Shown piece after piece: positions 1 through 8,453 of a stretch of 64,000 nucleotides of DNA (positions are counted from its first letter, which is position 1; each line of letters begins with the position of its first letter). Under the pieces are notes generated by a model. It was not told the origin of the DNA. It saw only the letters and a program-made list of their open reading frames with translations, and ran no database searches. The DNA is taken from contig NZ_DAOKYX010000014.1 of the NCBI RefSeq assembly GCF_035325945.1, forward strand, positions 1 through 64,000, read 5' to 3'. The stretch is from Parvibaculum sp035325945. Its GTDB lineage: Bacteria; Pseudomonadota; Alphaproteobacteria; Parvibaculales; Parvibaculaceae. The translations under genes were made by a program, and so were the position numbers.

Positions 1-14
1 TCAGCCCTGCCGCT

Positions 15-839
15 TCAGCCCTGCCATTGGGCCTTGCGCTTTTCCATCCAGGCCTTGACCCCCTCCTTGTAGTCGGGATGGGTCGCCATTTCGGACAGGA
101 GCCGCTCGGCCTCGTTGACGGCGCTCGCCGCGTCCCGGTGGAGATCCCTGTAAATCTGGTTCTTGGTCACCCGGAGCGAGCCCGGCGAGACGCCCTCGGC
201 CATGCGCCCGGCGTAATCGAGCACATGGGGCATCAGTTCGGCGGGCGGCAGGAGCCTGTTCAGGAAGCCCATGGCGAGCGCCTCCTCCGAGGTGAACACC
301 CGGCTCGACAGCAGGATGTCGTTCGCATGGGTGAGGCCGACGATGCGCGGCAGCAGCCAGGAGAGCCCGTATTCCGCCGGAAAATTGAAGCGCCCATGGG
401 CGGCGGTGAATTTCGCCCCCGGCACGGCGAAGCGCAGGTCGGCATAGGCCGCGAGCACGAGGCCGACGCCTGCCGCCGGGCCATTGATCGCCGCGATGAC
501 GGGCTTCGTCAGCCCGAAATGATAGGCGAAGGTCGCATCGAACTCCGGGGCCACGCCAAAGCCCGGCCGGGCGATGTCCTCGCTGATGCCAGGGTCGTAG
601 CGCCCCTTCTCCGAATGGCCCTCCAGCGCGCCGAGATCGGCGCCGGCGCAGAAGGCCCCGCCCTCCGGGTCGCCCGTCACCACGATCACGCGCACGGCCG
701 GGTCCTTGTCCGCCTGCTCGAGCACCCAGCGATATTCCGTGTGCATGCGCCCGGTCCAGGCGTTGCGGCGCTTCGGCCTCGAAAGCGTGATCGTCGCGAT
801 GAAATCGGCGACCTTGTAGATGATGGTCTTGAGTTCCAT
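15..839 (-). CDS. Enoyl-CoA hydratase/isomerase (crotonase family)
   Basis: A 274-residue crotonase-fold protein, probably hydrating or isomerising an enoyl-CoA in the cytosol. The N-terminal crotonase strand is followed by an oxyanion-hole segment around GAFCAGADL and a second glycine-rich stretch AAINGPAAGVG, both typical of the superfamily. I chose the ATG at 839 because an AGGAGG ribosome-binding site lies 7 bases upstream; a TTG at 860 would place that site inside the gene. The substrate cannot be read from sequence. The next gene downstream on this strand lies outside the window. Confidence 0.85.
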   Translation of the reverse strand: MELKTIIYKVADFIATITLSRPKRRNAWTGRMHTEYRWVLEQADKDPAVRVIVVTGDPEGGAFCAGADLGALEGHSEKGRYDPGISEDIARPGFGVAPEFDATFAYHFGLTKPVIAAINGPAAGVGLVLAAYADLRFAVPGAKFTAAHGRFNFPAEYGLSWLLPRIVGLTHANDILLSSRVFTSEEALAMGFLNRLLPPAELMPHVLDYAGRMAEGVSPGSLRVTKNQIYRDLHRDAASAVNEAERLLSEMATHPDYKEGVKAWMEKRKAQWQG

Positions 840-899
840 GGCCCTTCCTCCTGCCACCAATATAGGGCCGCCGGGCCCGACGATAATTGGGGATATTTT

Positions 900-1697
900 T
901 TATTCGCAGCCGAGATAGGCCGTCATCGCCTCGATGATGCGGGCTGGCTGCTCGGGCAGCATGGCATGGCCCGCGTCGGGAAGCTCGACCAGCGTCACAC
1001 GCTCGCCGAGCCGCGCCTTGAGATCGCGGGCGTTGGCGGCAAGGGCGATCGCGTCCTCCGTCGCCTGCACGACGAGAAGCGGCTGGCCGCCCGCCTCCCA
1101 CCAATCCTCGACCGGCGTGCGGCGCACGGCCGAGGACTGCATCAGCATCACCGGCTTCGACCAGCCGTCGCGCCACACCGCGGGATCGTTGCCCTCGGCG
1201 AAGAAGCCCCGCCTGACACAGTCGAGATGGGCTTCGGGCGAGAGCGTTTCGTCGAAACAGCCGATGAGCGCCTGGCGCGCCTCCTCCGGCATTTCGATGA
1301 GGCCGCCACAGGCGAGCAGCACGAGCCGCGAGACGAGGGCGCGATGATCGGCGGCTGTCGTGCGGGCGAGGCGATTGCCGAAGGCATGGCCGACCAGCAC
1401 CACGGGCGGTCGCGCCACGGCCTCGATCACGCAGGCGACATCGGCTGCGAGATCGTGGAGCGTGAGCCCCTCCATCGGCCCCGAACTGCCGGCGAGCCCG
1501 CGCGGCTCGGGCAGGATCACCCGGAAGCCCTTATCGGCGAGCGGCCGCGCGATGATGTCGAAATCGCCGCCCGGCCGCCCGAGCGAGGCGAGCATGACGA
1601 GGGCGGGACCGTTCTGCGGGCCTATGCTCCGCCCACGGAGCACGATCTCGCGCCCCTCGCCGTCCCGGCGCCGCGTCTCATAGACCTCGAAGTCCAT
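900..1697 (-). CDS. Alpha/beta-hydrolase fold protein with Ala at the nucleophile position
   Basis: A 265-residue alpha/beta-hydrolase fold protein. The nucleophile elbow reads GHAFG (Ala near residue 105) where active hydrolases have G-x-S-x-G, while the acid (near VQATEDA) and the histidine (DAGHAMLP) seem retained. It may be a non-hydrolytic member or use unusual chemistry. I chose the ATG at 1697, which has a GGAGGGG site just upstream. An upstream ATG at 1742 overlaps the pheT stop as ATGA and would add 15 residues, suggesting translational coupling to the pheRS operon either way. Function unknown. Confidence 0.8.
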   Translation of the reverse strand: MDFEVYETRRRDGEGREIVLRGRSIGPQNGPALVMLASLGRPGGDFDIIARPLADKGFRVILPEPRGLAGSSGPMEGLTLHDLAADVACVIEAVARPPVVLVGHAFGNRLARTTAADHRALVSRLVLLACGGLIEMPEEARQALIGCFDETLSPEAHLDCVRRGFFAEGNDPAVWRDGWSKPVMLMQSSAVRRTPVEDWWEAGGQPLLVVQATEDAIALAANARDLKARLGERVTLVELPDAGHAMLPEQPARIIEAMTAYLGCE

Positions 1698-1738
1698 TTC
1701 ATCCCCTCCCCCGTCCTTCGAGGGACAGGTCCGATCGG

Positions 1739-4177
1739 TCATCCCCTCAGCACGCCGCCCGTCGCCTTCTCGACAGCGGCGATGATCCGCTTCGATACGG
1801 CCTCGATTTCCTCGTCGGTCAGTGTCTTTTCCACCGGCTGCAAGGTCACCTCGATCGCCAGCGACTTCCTGCCCTCGCCGAGCGAGCCGCCCTCGAAGAC
1901 GTCGAAGAGCGAGACGTCCGTAACGAGCTTCTTGTCGGCATTGCGCGCGGCACGGATGAGATCGGCCGCGGCGACGCCTGCCTCGACGGTGAAGGCGAAA
2001 TCGCGCCTCACCGGCTGGAAGGCCGAGAGATCGAGCGGCGGCTTCGCCCGGGTCGCCTTGCGCTTGGGTTCGGGGATCGCATCGGGGAAGACTTCAAACC
2101 CGACCAGCGGCCCGGCGACATCGAGCGCGGCGAGCACGCGCGGATGGATTTCGCCGAAATAGCCGATCACCGTTTTCGGCCCGAGCCGGATGACGCCGGA
2201 GCGTCCGGGGTGGTACCAGCCGGGCGCGTCCGTGTTCACCTGAAGGCTTGCGACCGGCGCGCCGAGAACGGCCGCGAGCGCCAGCGCATCGGCCTTCGCG
2301 TCCATCGCCTCGACCGGGCCTGCCTTGCCCTGCCAGTGCCGGCCCACGCCATGAGGCCGCGCCGTGCCGCGGCGGATGCCCGTCGCCGCCAGTGTCTGGC
2401 CTTCCGGCGTGTCGTCGGCGAATTGCTGGCCAACCTCGAAGAGCGCGAGATCGGCAAAGCCCCGGTCGGCATTGCGCCCGGCCGCCGCGATAAGTCCCGC
2501 AAGCAGGCTCGGCCGCATATGGCTCATATCGGAGGAAATGGGGTTTGCGAGTTTCAGCCCCGGCGTCGCATTGCCGCCGCCAAAGAGGGTCGCCTGCGCT
2601 TCCGAGATGAAGGACCAGTTGACCGTCTCGACGAGGCCGCGCGCAGCCAGCGCCCGGCGGGCGAGCCGCTCGCGGCGCTGCCGGGTGGAGATCACGGGCA
2701 CCGCCACCGCATGGGCGCGCGGCAGCGCCACGGATTTCACCTCCGACAATCCGTGTACGCGCACAACCTCCTCGACGAGATCGGCCTGCCCGTCGACATC
2801 CGGCCGCCAGCTCGGCACTGTCACGTCGAGATGGCCGCCCGGCGCCTCCGAGACGCCGAAGCCGAGCTTCGTCAGTATCGACGCCGCTTCGGCCCGCGCG
2901 AGCGAAAGGCCGGTGAGCCTCTCGATGCGCGCCGGATCGAAGGCGATCGTCCTGTTCGTCACCGGCGGCCTGCCCGCGACGACGACGTTCGACGGCGTGC
3001 CGCCGCAAAGCTCCATGACCATGCGCGTCGCAAGCTCGAGCCCCGGCAGCACGAAGGCCGGATCGACGCCGCGCTCGAAGCGATAGCGCGCGTCCGAAAC
3101 GATGCCGGTCGCGCGGCCGGTCTTGGCCGTGCGGTAGGGATCGAACCAGGCGCTTTCGATGAAGACGTCGGTCGTCGCCTCGGTCGAGCCCGATTCCTCG
3201 CCGCCCATCACGCCGCCAAGGCCGAGCACCCGCGCATCATCGGCGATGACGCAATAGTCCGGCGAGATGTCGTAGGTCTTGCCGTCGAGCGCCTTGAGCT
3301 TCTCGCCAGCGCGTCCGAGGCGCACATGAATGCCGCCCTGGAGCTTCGCCGCGTCATAGACATGCAGCGGACGCGCGCGGTCGAGCGACAGGAAATTGGT
3401 GATGTCGACAAGCGCGTTGATCGGGCGCAGGCCCACCGCCTTCAGATAATTCTGGAGCCATGCGGGGCTTGGTCCGTTCCGCACGCCGCGGACGAGCCGC
3501 CCGGCGAAGACGGGACACGCATTCTCCGTACCGGGAGCGAATTCGAGACGCACGCCGACCGGGCAATCGAAGGCGCCCGGCACCGGGTCGAGCGTGCCTT
3601 CGCGCAGTCGGCCGACGCCGGCGGCGGCGAGATCGCGCGCGACGCCATAGACGCCGAGGCAGTCCGGCCGGTTGGGCGTGATGGCGATCTCGATCACGGG
3701 ATCGTTCTGGCCGAGCGCCTCGGCGGCGGGCGTTCCCACCTCCCAGCTATCGGCAAGCTCGATGATGCCTTCATGCTCGTTCGAGAGTTCAAGCTCGCGC
3801 TCCGAGCACATCATGCCGTTCGACTCGACGCCGCGAATCTTCGTCGGCTTCAGCACCATGCCGTTGACCGGAATGGTCGCGCCCGAAGGCGCGAAGATGC
3901 CGGTGAGACCCGCGCGTGCATTGGGCGCGCCGCAGACGACCTGGAGCACCTGCCGCTTGCCCTCGACCACGGCGTCAACCTTGCAGACCCTGAGCTTGTC
4001 GGCATCGGGGTGCTGCACGGCTTCGAGGATTTTCGCGACGGAGAAGTCGGCGAGCTTGCGCGCCGGATCGGCGATGCCCTCGACCTCGAGGCCGAGCATT
4101 GTCAGGCGATCCGCGATCGCGTCGAGCGTCGCTTGCGTTTCGAGCGGCTGCTTCAGCCAGGACAGTGTGAACTTCAC
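1739..4177 (-). CDS. pheT: Phenylalanine--tRNA ligase beta subunit
   Basis: The 812-residue beta chain of the alpha2-beta2 PheRS, which charges tRNA-Phe. Length and order fit bacterial PheT: N-terminal tRNA-binding (EMAP-like) domain at about 40-150, B3/B4 editing domain, B5 domain, a catalytic-like core, and a C-terminal FDX-ACB anticodon-binding domain ending near the stop. The start is a GTG (MKFTLSWLK) with an AGGG-type site upstream. It overlaps the pheS stop by four bases (GTGA), so the two subunits are translationally coupled. Confidence 0.97.
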   Translation of the reverse strand: MKFTLSWLKQPLETQATLDAIADRLTMLGLEVEGIADPARKLADFSVAKILEAVQHPDADKLRVCKVDAVVEGKRQVLQVVCGAPNARAGLTGIFAPSGATIPVNGMVLKPTKIRGVESNGMMCSERELELSNEHEGIIELADSWEVGTPAAEALGQNDPVIEIAITPNRPDCLGVYGVARDLAAAGVGRLREGTLDPVPGAFDCPVGVRLEFAPGTENACPVFAGRLVRGVRNGPSPAWLQNYLKAVGLRPINALVDITNFLSLDRARPLHVYDAAKLQGGIHVRLGRAGEKLKALDGKTYDISPDYCVIADDARVLGLGGVMGGEESGSTEATTDVFIESAWFDPYRTAKTGRATGIVSDARYRFERGVDPAFVLPGLELATRMVMELCGGTPSNVVVAGRPPVTNRTIAFDPARIERLTGLSLARAEAASILTKLGFGVSEAPGGHLDVTVPSWRPDVDGQADLVEEVVRVHGLSEVKSVALPRAHAVAVPVISTRQRRERLARRALAARGLVETVNWSFISEAQATLFGGGNATPGLKLANPISSDMSHMRPSLLAGLIAAAGRNADRGFADLALFEVGQQFADDTPEGQTLAATGIRRGTARPHGVGRHWQGKAGPVEAMDAKADALALAAVLGAPVASLQVNTDAPGWYHPGRSGVIRLGPKTVIGYFGEIHPRVLAALDVAGPLVGFEVFPDAIPEPKRKATRAKPPLDLSAFQPVRRDFAFTVEAGVAAADLIRAARNADKKLVTDVSLFDVFEGGSLGEGRKSLAIEVTLQPVEKTLTDEEIEAVSKRIIAAVEKATGGVLRG

Positions 4178-5268
4178 GACGAGAGCCCTCCCGCGAGCGT
4201 CGGCACGTCGAGCGCCGAGAAACCGTAGTGACGCAGCCATCTGAGGTCGCTCTCGAAGAAGGCGCGCAGATCGGGAATCCCGTATTTCAGCATGGCGAGG
4301 CGATCGAGGCCCATGCCGAAGGCGAAGCCCTGATAGCGCTCGGGGTCGACGCCGGCGGCCTTCAGCACATTCGGATGCACCATGCCGCAGCCCAGAATCT
4401 CGAGCCAGTCATTGCCCTCGCCGATGCGGATCTCGTTGCCGAGGCGGGCGCAGCGCACATCGACTTCCATCGAAGGTTCCGTGAAGGGGAAGAAGGACGG
4501 GCGCATGCGAAGCTCGACACCCTCCACCTCGAAGAAGGTGCGCAGGAATTCTTCCAGCGTCCATTTCAGATGGCCGAGATGCGTCGTCTCGTCGACGACG
4601 ACGCCCTCGATCTGGTGAAATTGCGGCGTATGCGTCTGGTCGCTGTCGCAGCGATAGGTGCGGCCCGGGCAGACGAAGCGGAAGGGCGGCTTGCCCCGCT
4701 CCATGGTGCGGACCTGCACGGGGCTCGTATGTGTACGGAGCAGGGGGCGCGAGCCGTCGGCCCGCGCCTCGAAATAGAAGGTGTCGTGCATCTCCCGCGC
4801 AGGATGACCTTCGGGGAAGTTCAGCGCGGTGAAGTTGTAGTGATCGCTCTCGATGTCGGGGCCCTGCTCGACGGCGAAACCCATGTCGGCGAAGATCGCA
4901 ACGACCTCGTCCCAGACCTGCGTCAGCGGGTGGATGCGGCCGGCCTCTAGGGCGCTTTCGCGCAGGGGCAGCGTGACGTCGATCTTCTCCTCGGCGAGCC
5001 GCGCCTCGAGCTTCGCCTCGCCCAGCGCGGACTTTCGCGCCGAGATCGCATCGGTCAGCCGGTCCTTGAGGCCGTTGAGCAGCGGCCCCATCGTCTTGCG
5101 CTCCTCGGGGCTCATGCCGCCGAGGCTCTTCATGAGCTCTGAGACGCGGCCCTTCTTGCCGAGGGCGGCGACGCGCACATCCTCGAGCACGCGCTCCTCG
5201 ATCGCATCCGCGATGGCGGCGAGGAAATCCGCCTCGAGCTTTTCGACTTCCGATTGAATGTCCGTCAT
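4174..5268 (-). CDS. pheS: Phenylalanine--tRNA ligase alpha subunit
   Basis: The 364-residue catalytic alpha chain of PheRS. An N-terminal coiled coil (about 1-85) precedes the class II synthetase core. The motif 2 region carries FVCPGRTYRCD with the QFHQIEG stretch, and motif 3 carries GFAFGMGLDRLAML. I chose the ATG at 5268 (MTDIQSEV), which matches family N-termini, over a TTG at 5286. It lies third in the rpmI-rplT-pheS-pheT order. The 164-base gap to rplT leaves room for processing or a second promoter, but I see no clear one. Confidence 0.97.
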   Translation of the reverse strand: MTDIQSEVEKLEADFLAAIADAIEERVLEDVRVAALGKKGRVSELMKSLGGMSPEERKTMGPLLNGLKDRLTDAISARKSALGEAKLEARLAEEKIDVTLPLRESALEAGRIHPLTQVWDEVVAIFADMGFAVEQGPDIESDHYNFTALNFPEGHPAREMHDTFYFEARADGSRPLLRTHTSPVQVRTMERGKPPFRFVCPGRTYRCDSDQTHTPQFHQIEGVVVDETTHLGHLKWTLEEFLRTFFEVEGVELRMRPSFFPFTEPSMEVDVRCARLGNEIRIGEGNDWLEILGCGMVHPNVLKAAGVDPERYQGFAFGMGLDRLAMLKYGIPDLRAFFESDLRWLRHYGFSALDVPTLAGGLSS

Positions 5269-5432
5269 GACCTTCTCAAGCCTCAATGTTCCGCCATGCG
5301 CCGGGCAAATCGGGGAGCGGGGGAACAGAAGTGAGTGATCGACGGTCCGCCCTCACCCCGGGAGGGCCCGCGCGGCGCGCGGGGTCCCGACGGGTGTACC
5401 GGCCCTGAACGGCCAGGTCAAAGCGGTTGCTG

Positions 5433-5789
5433 TTAAGCGAGCGCCGCCTTGGCCTTCTCAACCAGGGCCTTGAAGGCCTCGGGCTGATGGATGGCGAGGT
5501 CGGAGAGAACCTTGCGGTCGATCTCGACGCCAGCCTTGCCGAGGCCGTCGATAAATCGGCCATAGGTCAGGCCCAGCTCGCGGGCGCCGGCGTTGATGCG
5601 CTGGATCCAGAGCGCGCGGAAATTGCGCTTCTTGGTGCGCCGGTCGCGATAGGCGTATTGGGCGGCTTTCTCCACCGCCTGATTCGCCGTGCGGAAAGTA
5701 TTCTTGCGACGGCCGTAATAGCCCTTCGCCTTCTTGATGATCTTGCGGTGGCGGGCGTGCGCTGCAACACCCCTTTTGACGCGCGACAT
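5433..5789 (-). CDS. rplT: 50S ribosomal protein L20
   Basis: A 118-residue basic protein matching L20 over its full length (starts MSRVKRGV, then the RHRKIIKKAKGYYGRR region). It binds 23S rRNA and is essential early in 50S assembly. In several bacteria L20 also represses its own operon through an mRNA leader. It follows rpmI by about 30 bases in the same transcript, so the structured leader at 6043-6087 is a candidate target. Confidence 0.98.
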   Translation of the reverse strand: MSRVKRGVAAHARHRKIIKKAKGYYGRRKNTFRTANQAVEKAAQYAYRDRRTKKRNFRALWIQRINAGARELGLTYGRFIDGLGKAGVEIDRKVLSDLAIHQPEAFKALVEKAKAALA

Positions 5790-5821
5790 GTGCTTAGCTC
5801 CTTGTCAGGTACGGTTCCGGT

Positions 5822-6022
5822 TCACGCGTAAGGCATGAAGTTTTTCAGCACGCGCGCCGCATCGACATCCGCCATGACGGTGGTGCCGCGCTTGTTCCGG
5901 ATCTGCTTGTTGGTCCGCTTGATCATGCCGTGCCGCTTGGCGGTCTGGCCGCGCTTGATCTTGCCGGACGCGGTGAGCTTGAAGCGCTTCTTCGTCCCGC
6001 TCTTGGTCTTCAACTTGGGCAT
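5822..6022 (-). CDS. rpmI: 50S ribosomal protein L35
   Basis: A 66-residue L35 beginning MPKLKTKSGTKKRF, the conserved family N-terminus. I chose the ATG at 6022 because an AGGAG site lies 6 bases upstream; the open frame extends five codons further (to 6037) without support. It is the first gene of the rpmI-rplT-pheS-pheT run and is preceded by a promoter-like sequence and a nested hairpin leader. infC, which often heads this operon in other bacteria, is separate here (11354-11890). Confidence 0.97.
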   Translation of the reverse strand: MPKLKTKSGTKKRFKLTASGKIKRGQTAKRHGMIKRTNKQIRNKRGTTVMADVDAARVLKNFMPYA

Positions 6023-6042
6023 TTTGCACTCCTGCATTATGG

Positions 6043-6087
6043 GGCTCCGTTCGCTGAAGACCTTGAAATATCAAGGAAAACGGAGCC
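6043..6087 (-). promoter_or_regulatory. Nested hairpin in the rpmI leader (candidate r-protein autoregulatory element)
   Basis: On the minus strand the leader contains a 9-bp perfect outer stem (6043-6051 with 6079-6087) enclosing a 6-bp perfect inner stem (6061-6066 with 6071-6076, 4-base loop). It ends about 20 bases before the rpmI start. Its position fits an L20-type autogenous control site. That role is inferred; only the pairing is seen. Confidence 0.55.
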
Positions 6088-6151
6088 GACTTTGGCATTT
6101 CGGACGCGCCACGGCATGCCCTTCATGGCCGGGCCGTCCCGAAGGTGCGGA

Positions 6152-6179
6152 CTTATAAGCCAAAAGGCAGGAAGGTCAA
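6152..6179 (-). promoter_or_regulatory. Sigma-70-type promoter for rpmI-rplT-pheS-pheT
   Basis: Minus-strand -35 TTGACC (6174-6179) and -10 TATAAG (6152-6157) are separated by 16 bases. Transcription would start near 6145, giving a leader of about 120 bases that includes the nested hairpin before rpmI. Confidence 0.6.
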
Positions 6180-6260
6180 GGGTAGCCGCCCTCCGGAAGC
6201 GCGGCGGGCACGGCCGATTTCCTCGTGACCCGCACCGGCGCCTCGCCTAGCCTTGAGCCC

Positions 6261-7733
6261 ATGAACGCGACACCTTTCCACCCCGCTTCGGACCTCACCT
6301 CGTTCAGCGATGCGGATGCGGCGCTCGCCCGCATCGGCGAGATTTACGCCCGCTCGGCGGGCGCGTTGCGGGAGCGCTTTGCCGCCTTCGCCGGTGGCGA
6401 GCGCTCGGGCCGCGCCGTCGCCCCCTGCTACCCCTATCTCGGCCTTACCGTCGGCCCCGAGCACCTCGTCTATGACAGCCGCCCCTCCTGGGGCACGCTT
6501 GCCTATTCCGGCACCTATGGCACGACGCTGACCCGGCCCGACCTCTTCGGCGAGTACTACCGGGCCCAGATCGCCCGGCTCGTGGCCTTTCACCGCGTGC
6601 CGGTCGAGGTCGGCGTGAGCCAGAGGCCCATTCCGCTCCCCTTCGTCGTCGAGGAGGCGACCACCGATATCGGCCCGGAAGACGTGCGCGCCCTAGGGGC
6701 CGTCTTCACGCTTCCCGACCTTTCGGCGATGGATGACGCCGTCGCCAACGGCACATGGCGGCCGGCGTCCGGCGCGGTGCAGCCGCTCGCGCTCTTTTCG
6801 GCCGAGCGGGTCGATCTCGCGCTTCAGAGGATCCACCACTATACCGGGACGAGGCCGGAGCATTTCCAGCGCTTCGTGCTCTTCACCAATTATCAGCGCT
6901 ATGTCGACGAGTTCATCTCGCTCGGCCGCGGCCTCGTCGCGGAGGGCGGCGGGCCGGAGGGCTATCTGCGCTTCGTCGAGCCCGGCGATCTCGTGCAGGA
7001 ACGCGGCGAGGCGCATGGCGGCGAGAACCTCTCCGAGCGCTCGCTGCCACAGATGCCGGCCTATCATCTCGTGCGCGGCGACCGGCTTGGCGTCACCCTC
7101 GTCAATATCGGCGTCGGCCCCTCGAACGCGAAGACGATCACGGATCATCTGGCCGTGCTCCGGCCGCATTGCTGGCTGATGATCGGCCATTGCGGCGGGC
7201 TGCGCCGCTCGCAGCAGCTCGGCGACTATGTGCTCGCGCATGCCTATGTGCGCGACGACAAGGTGCTCGATCAGGATCTCCCGCCCTTCGTGCCGGTGCC
7301 GCCCATCGCGGAGGTGCAGGTCGCGCTTCAGGAGGCGGTCGCCCGCATTACCGGCCTCACGCGCGGCGATCTCAAGACGCGGATGCGCACCGGCACCGTC
7401 GTCTCGACCGACGATCGAAACTGGGAGCTTCGCTACGACGATCTCTACACGCGCTTCAACCAGTCGCGCGCCATCGCCATCGACATGGAGAGCGCAACCA
7501 TCGCCGCCAATGGTTTCCGCTTTCGTGTGCCCTACGGAACGCTGCTCTGCGTCTCCGACAAGCCGATGCATGGCGAGATCAAGCTCAGAGGCATGGCCAA
7601 CGCCTTTTACCGCCAGCGCGTGAGCCAGCATCTCTCGATCGGGCTCGAGGCGCTGCGCCTCATCCGCGAACGCGGCGTCGAGGAGCTTCATTCGCGCAAG
7701 CTCAGAAGCTTCGACGAACCCGCCTTCAGATGA
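6261..7733 (+). CDS. amn: AMP nucleosidase
   Basis: A 490-residue enzyme hydrolysing AMP to adenine and ribose 5-phosphate, close to the roughly 480-residue family length. The N-terminal AMP-nucleosidase domain is followed by a phosphorylase-like C-terminal domain with IGHCGGLRRSQQLGDY and the nucleoside-binding IDMESATIAANGF segment. I chose the ATG at 6261 to match family length; a GTG at 6225 would add 12 residues. No clear Shine-Dalgarno is visible at either. It is divergent from the rpmI operon. Confidence 0.93.
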   Translation: MNATPFHPASDLTSFSDADAALARIGEIYARSAGALRERFAAFAGGERSGRAVAPCYPYLGLTVGPEHLVYDSRPSWGTLAYSGTYGTTLTRPDLFGEYYRAQIARLVAFHRVPVEVGVSQRPIPLPFVVEEATTDIGPEDVRALGAVFTLPDLSAMDDAVANGTWRPASGAVQPLALFSAERVDLALQRIHHYTGTRPEHFQRFVLFTNYQRYVDEFISLGRGLVAEGGGPEGYLRFVEPGDLVQERGEAHGGENLSERSLPQMPAYHLVRGDRLGVTLVNIGVGPSNAKTITDHLAVLRPHCWLMIGHCGGLRRSQQLGDYVLAHAYVRDDKVLDQDLPPFVPVPPIAEVQVALQEAVARITGLTRGDLKTRMRTGTVVSTDDRNWELRYDDLYTRFNQSRAIAIDMESATIAANGFRFRVPYGTLLCVSDKPMHGEIKLRGMANAFYRQRVSQHLSIGLEALRLIRERGVEELHSRKLRSFDEPAFR

Positions 7734-7745
7734 CCTCGCCCAGCG

Positions 7746-8031
7746 CTAGCGGTGGCGCCCGCTCCAGTTTTTCCCGCTCCACTTATGGCCACGCCAGCGA
7801 TCGCCATGCGGGCGGGCGTGATAGCGCGGCGAGCGATACCAGCGTGGCCCGTCATAATAGAAGAACGATCCGGTAACGTAGGCGGGCGGGCCGTAATAGT
7901 AATAGGGCCCGTCGTAATAGCCGTAGGTCGGTCCGTAGGCATAAGTATCGGGCCCGACCGGATAGGCGACGCAGCCGGCAAGGCCGGCGGCGATGACCGC
8001 AGCGCCTGCGAGCTTCACATATCCACGCATG
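7746..8031 (-). CDS. Small Tyr-rich lipoprotein
   Basis: A 94-residue protein with a short hydrophobic signal ending in a lipobox (AAGLAGC), so it is probably lipid-anchored. The mature part is rich in Tyr, Gly and Pro and ends in a basic Trp/His/Arg-rich tail. I recognise no enzymatic domain. The ATG at 8031 has a GAGAGG-type site; an ATG at 8048 overlaps the stop of the upstream small lipoprotein gene (TGATG) and would add six residues. The two genes are probably co-transcribed. Confidence 0.75.
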
Positions 8032-8047
8032 ATCCGAACCTCTCTCA

Positions 8048-8215
8048 TCAACGCCAGTCGCCATAGTCGCGGCCACGGTCGCCGTCGCGATCCCGGTAGT
8101 GATGGTAGCGGCCGCCATAGTCGTCGTGGCGAGGCACTATGATACAGCCGCCAAGCACGGAGAGGCCGAAGATCGAGAGAAGTACCGCGGCAGCAATTTT
8201 TCGCTTGCGACGCAT
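8048..8215 (-). CDS. Very small lipoprotein (55 residues)
   Basis: A 55-residue open frame: three charged residues, a hydrophobic stretch, then a lipobox-like LGGC at about residues 21-24, followed by a mature tail of Asp, Arg, Tyr, His and Gly (about 30 residues). A GGAG site lies about 8 bases before the ATG at 8215, and the stop overlaps a possible start of the next lipoprotein gene. Composition resembles the 7746-8031 product, so the two may be related. Function unknown. Confidence 0.65.
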   Translation of the reverse strand: MRRKRKIAAAVLLSIFGLSVLGGCIIVPRHDDYGGRYHHYRDRDGDRGRDYGDWR

Positions 8216-8412
8216 GGTCTGAACTCCGCTGTCGGCAGGCGGCCGGCTCAGGCCGGCACCTGCACAGATCGTTCATCCCGGATGCGCTTCGCCCGTACCC
8301 TTCATCGAGCGATGCCGGAATCCGCCGCGAATGCGGCGATGCTCAAGGATGAGCGCGCGTTATGGCGAAAACTTTGCAGCCCGATGGCGGAAACAAGGCG
8401 GGCGCAAGGAGA

Positions 8413-8446
8413 GCGGGCGGAGCGGCTCGCGGCCGGCTCCGCCCGC
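8413..8446 (-). terminator. GC-rich hairpin downstream of the luciferase-like gene
   Basis: An 11-bp perfect inverted repeat (8413-8423 with 8436-8446, 12-base loop) lies just beyond the stop of the 8454-9701 gene. No U-run follows, so termination is inferred from position and pairing only. Confidence 0.4.
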
Positions 8447-8453
8447 ATCCGCA

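Noticed and set aside
27..2162. A 711-codon open frame on the plus strand opposite the crotonase, hydrolase and pheT genes
   Set aside because: It is antisense to well-supported genes. High GC content removes stop codons opposite real genes, and the translation has no recognisable domain.
2144..4228. A 694-codon plus-strand frame opposite pheT
   Set aside because: Antisense to a clear pheT; Arg/Asp/His-rich translation without motifs.
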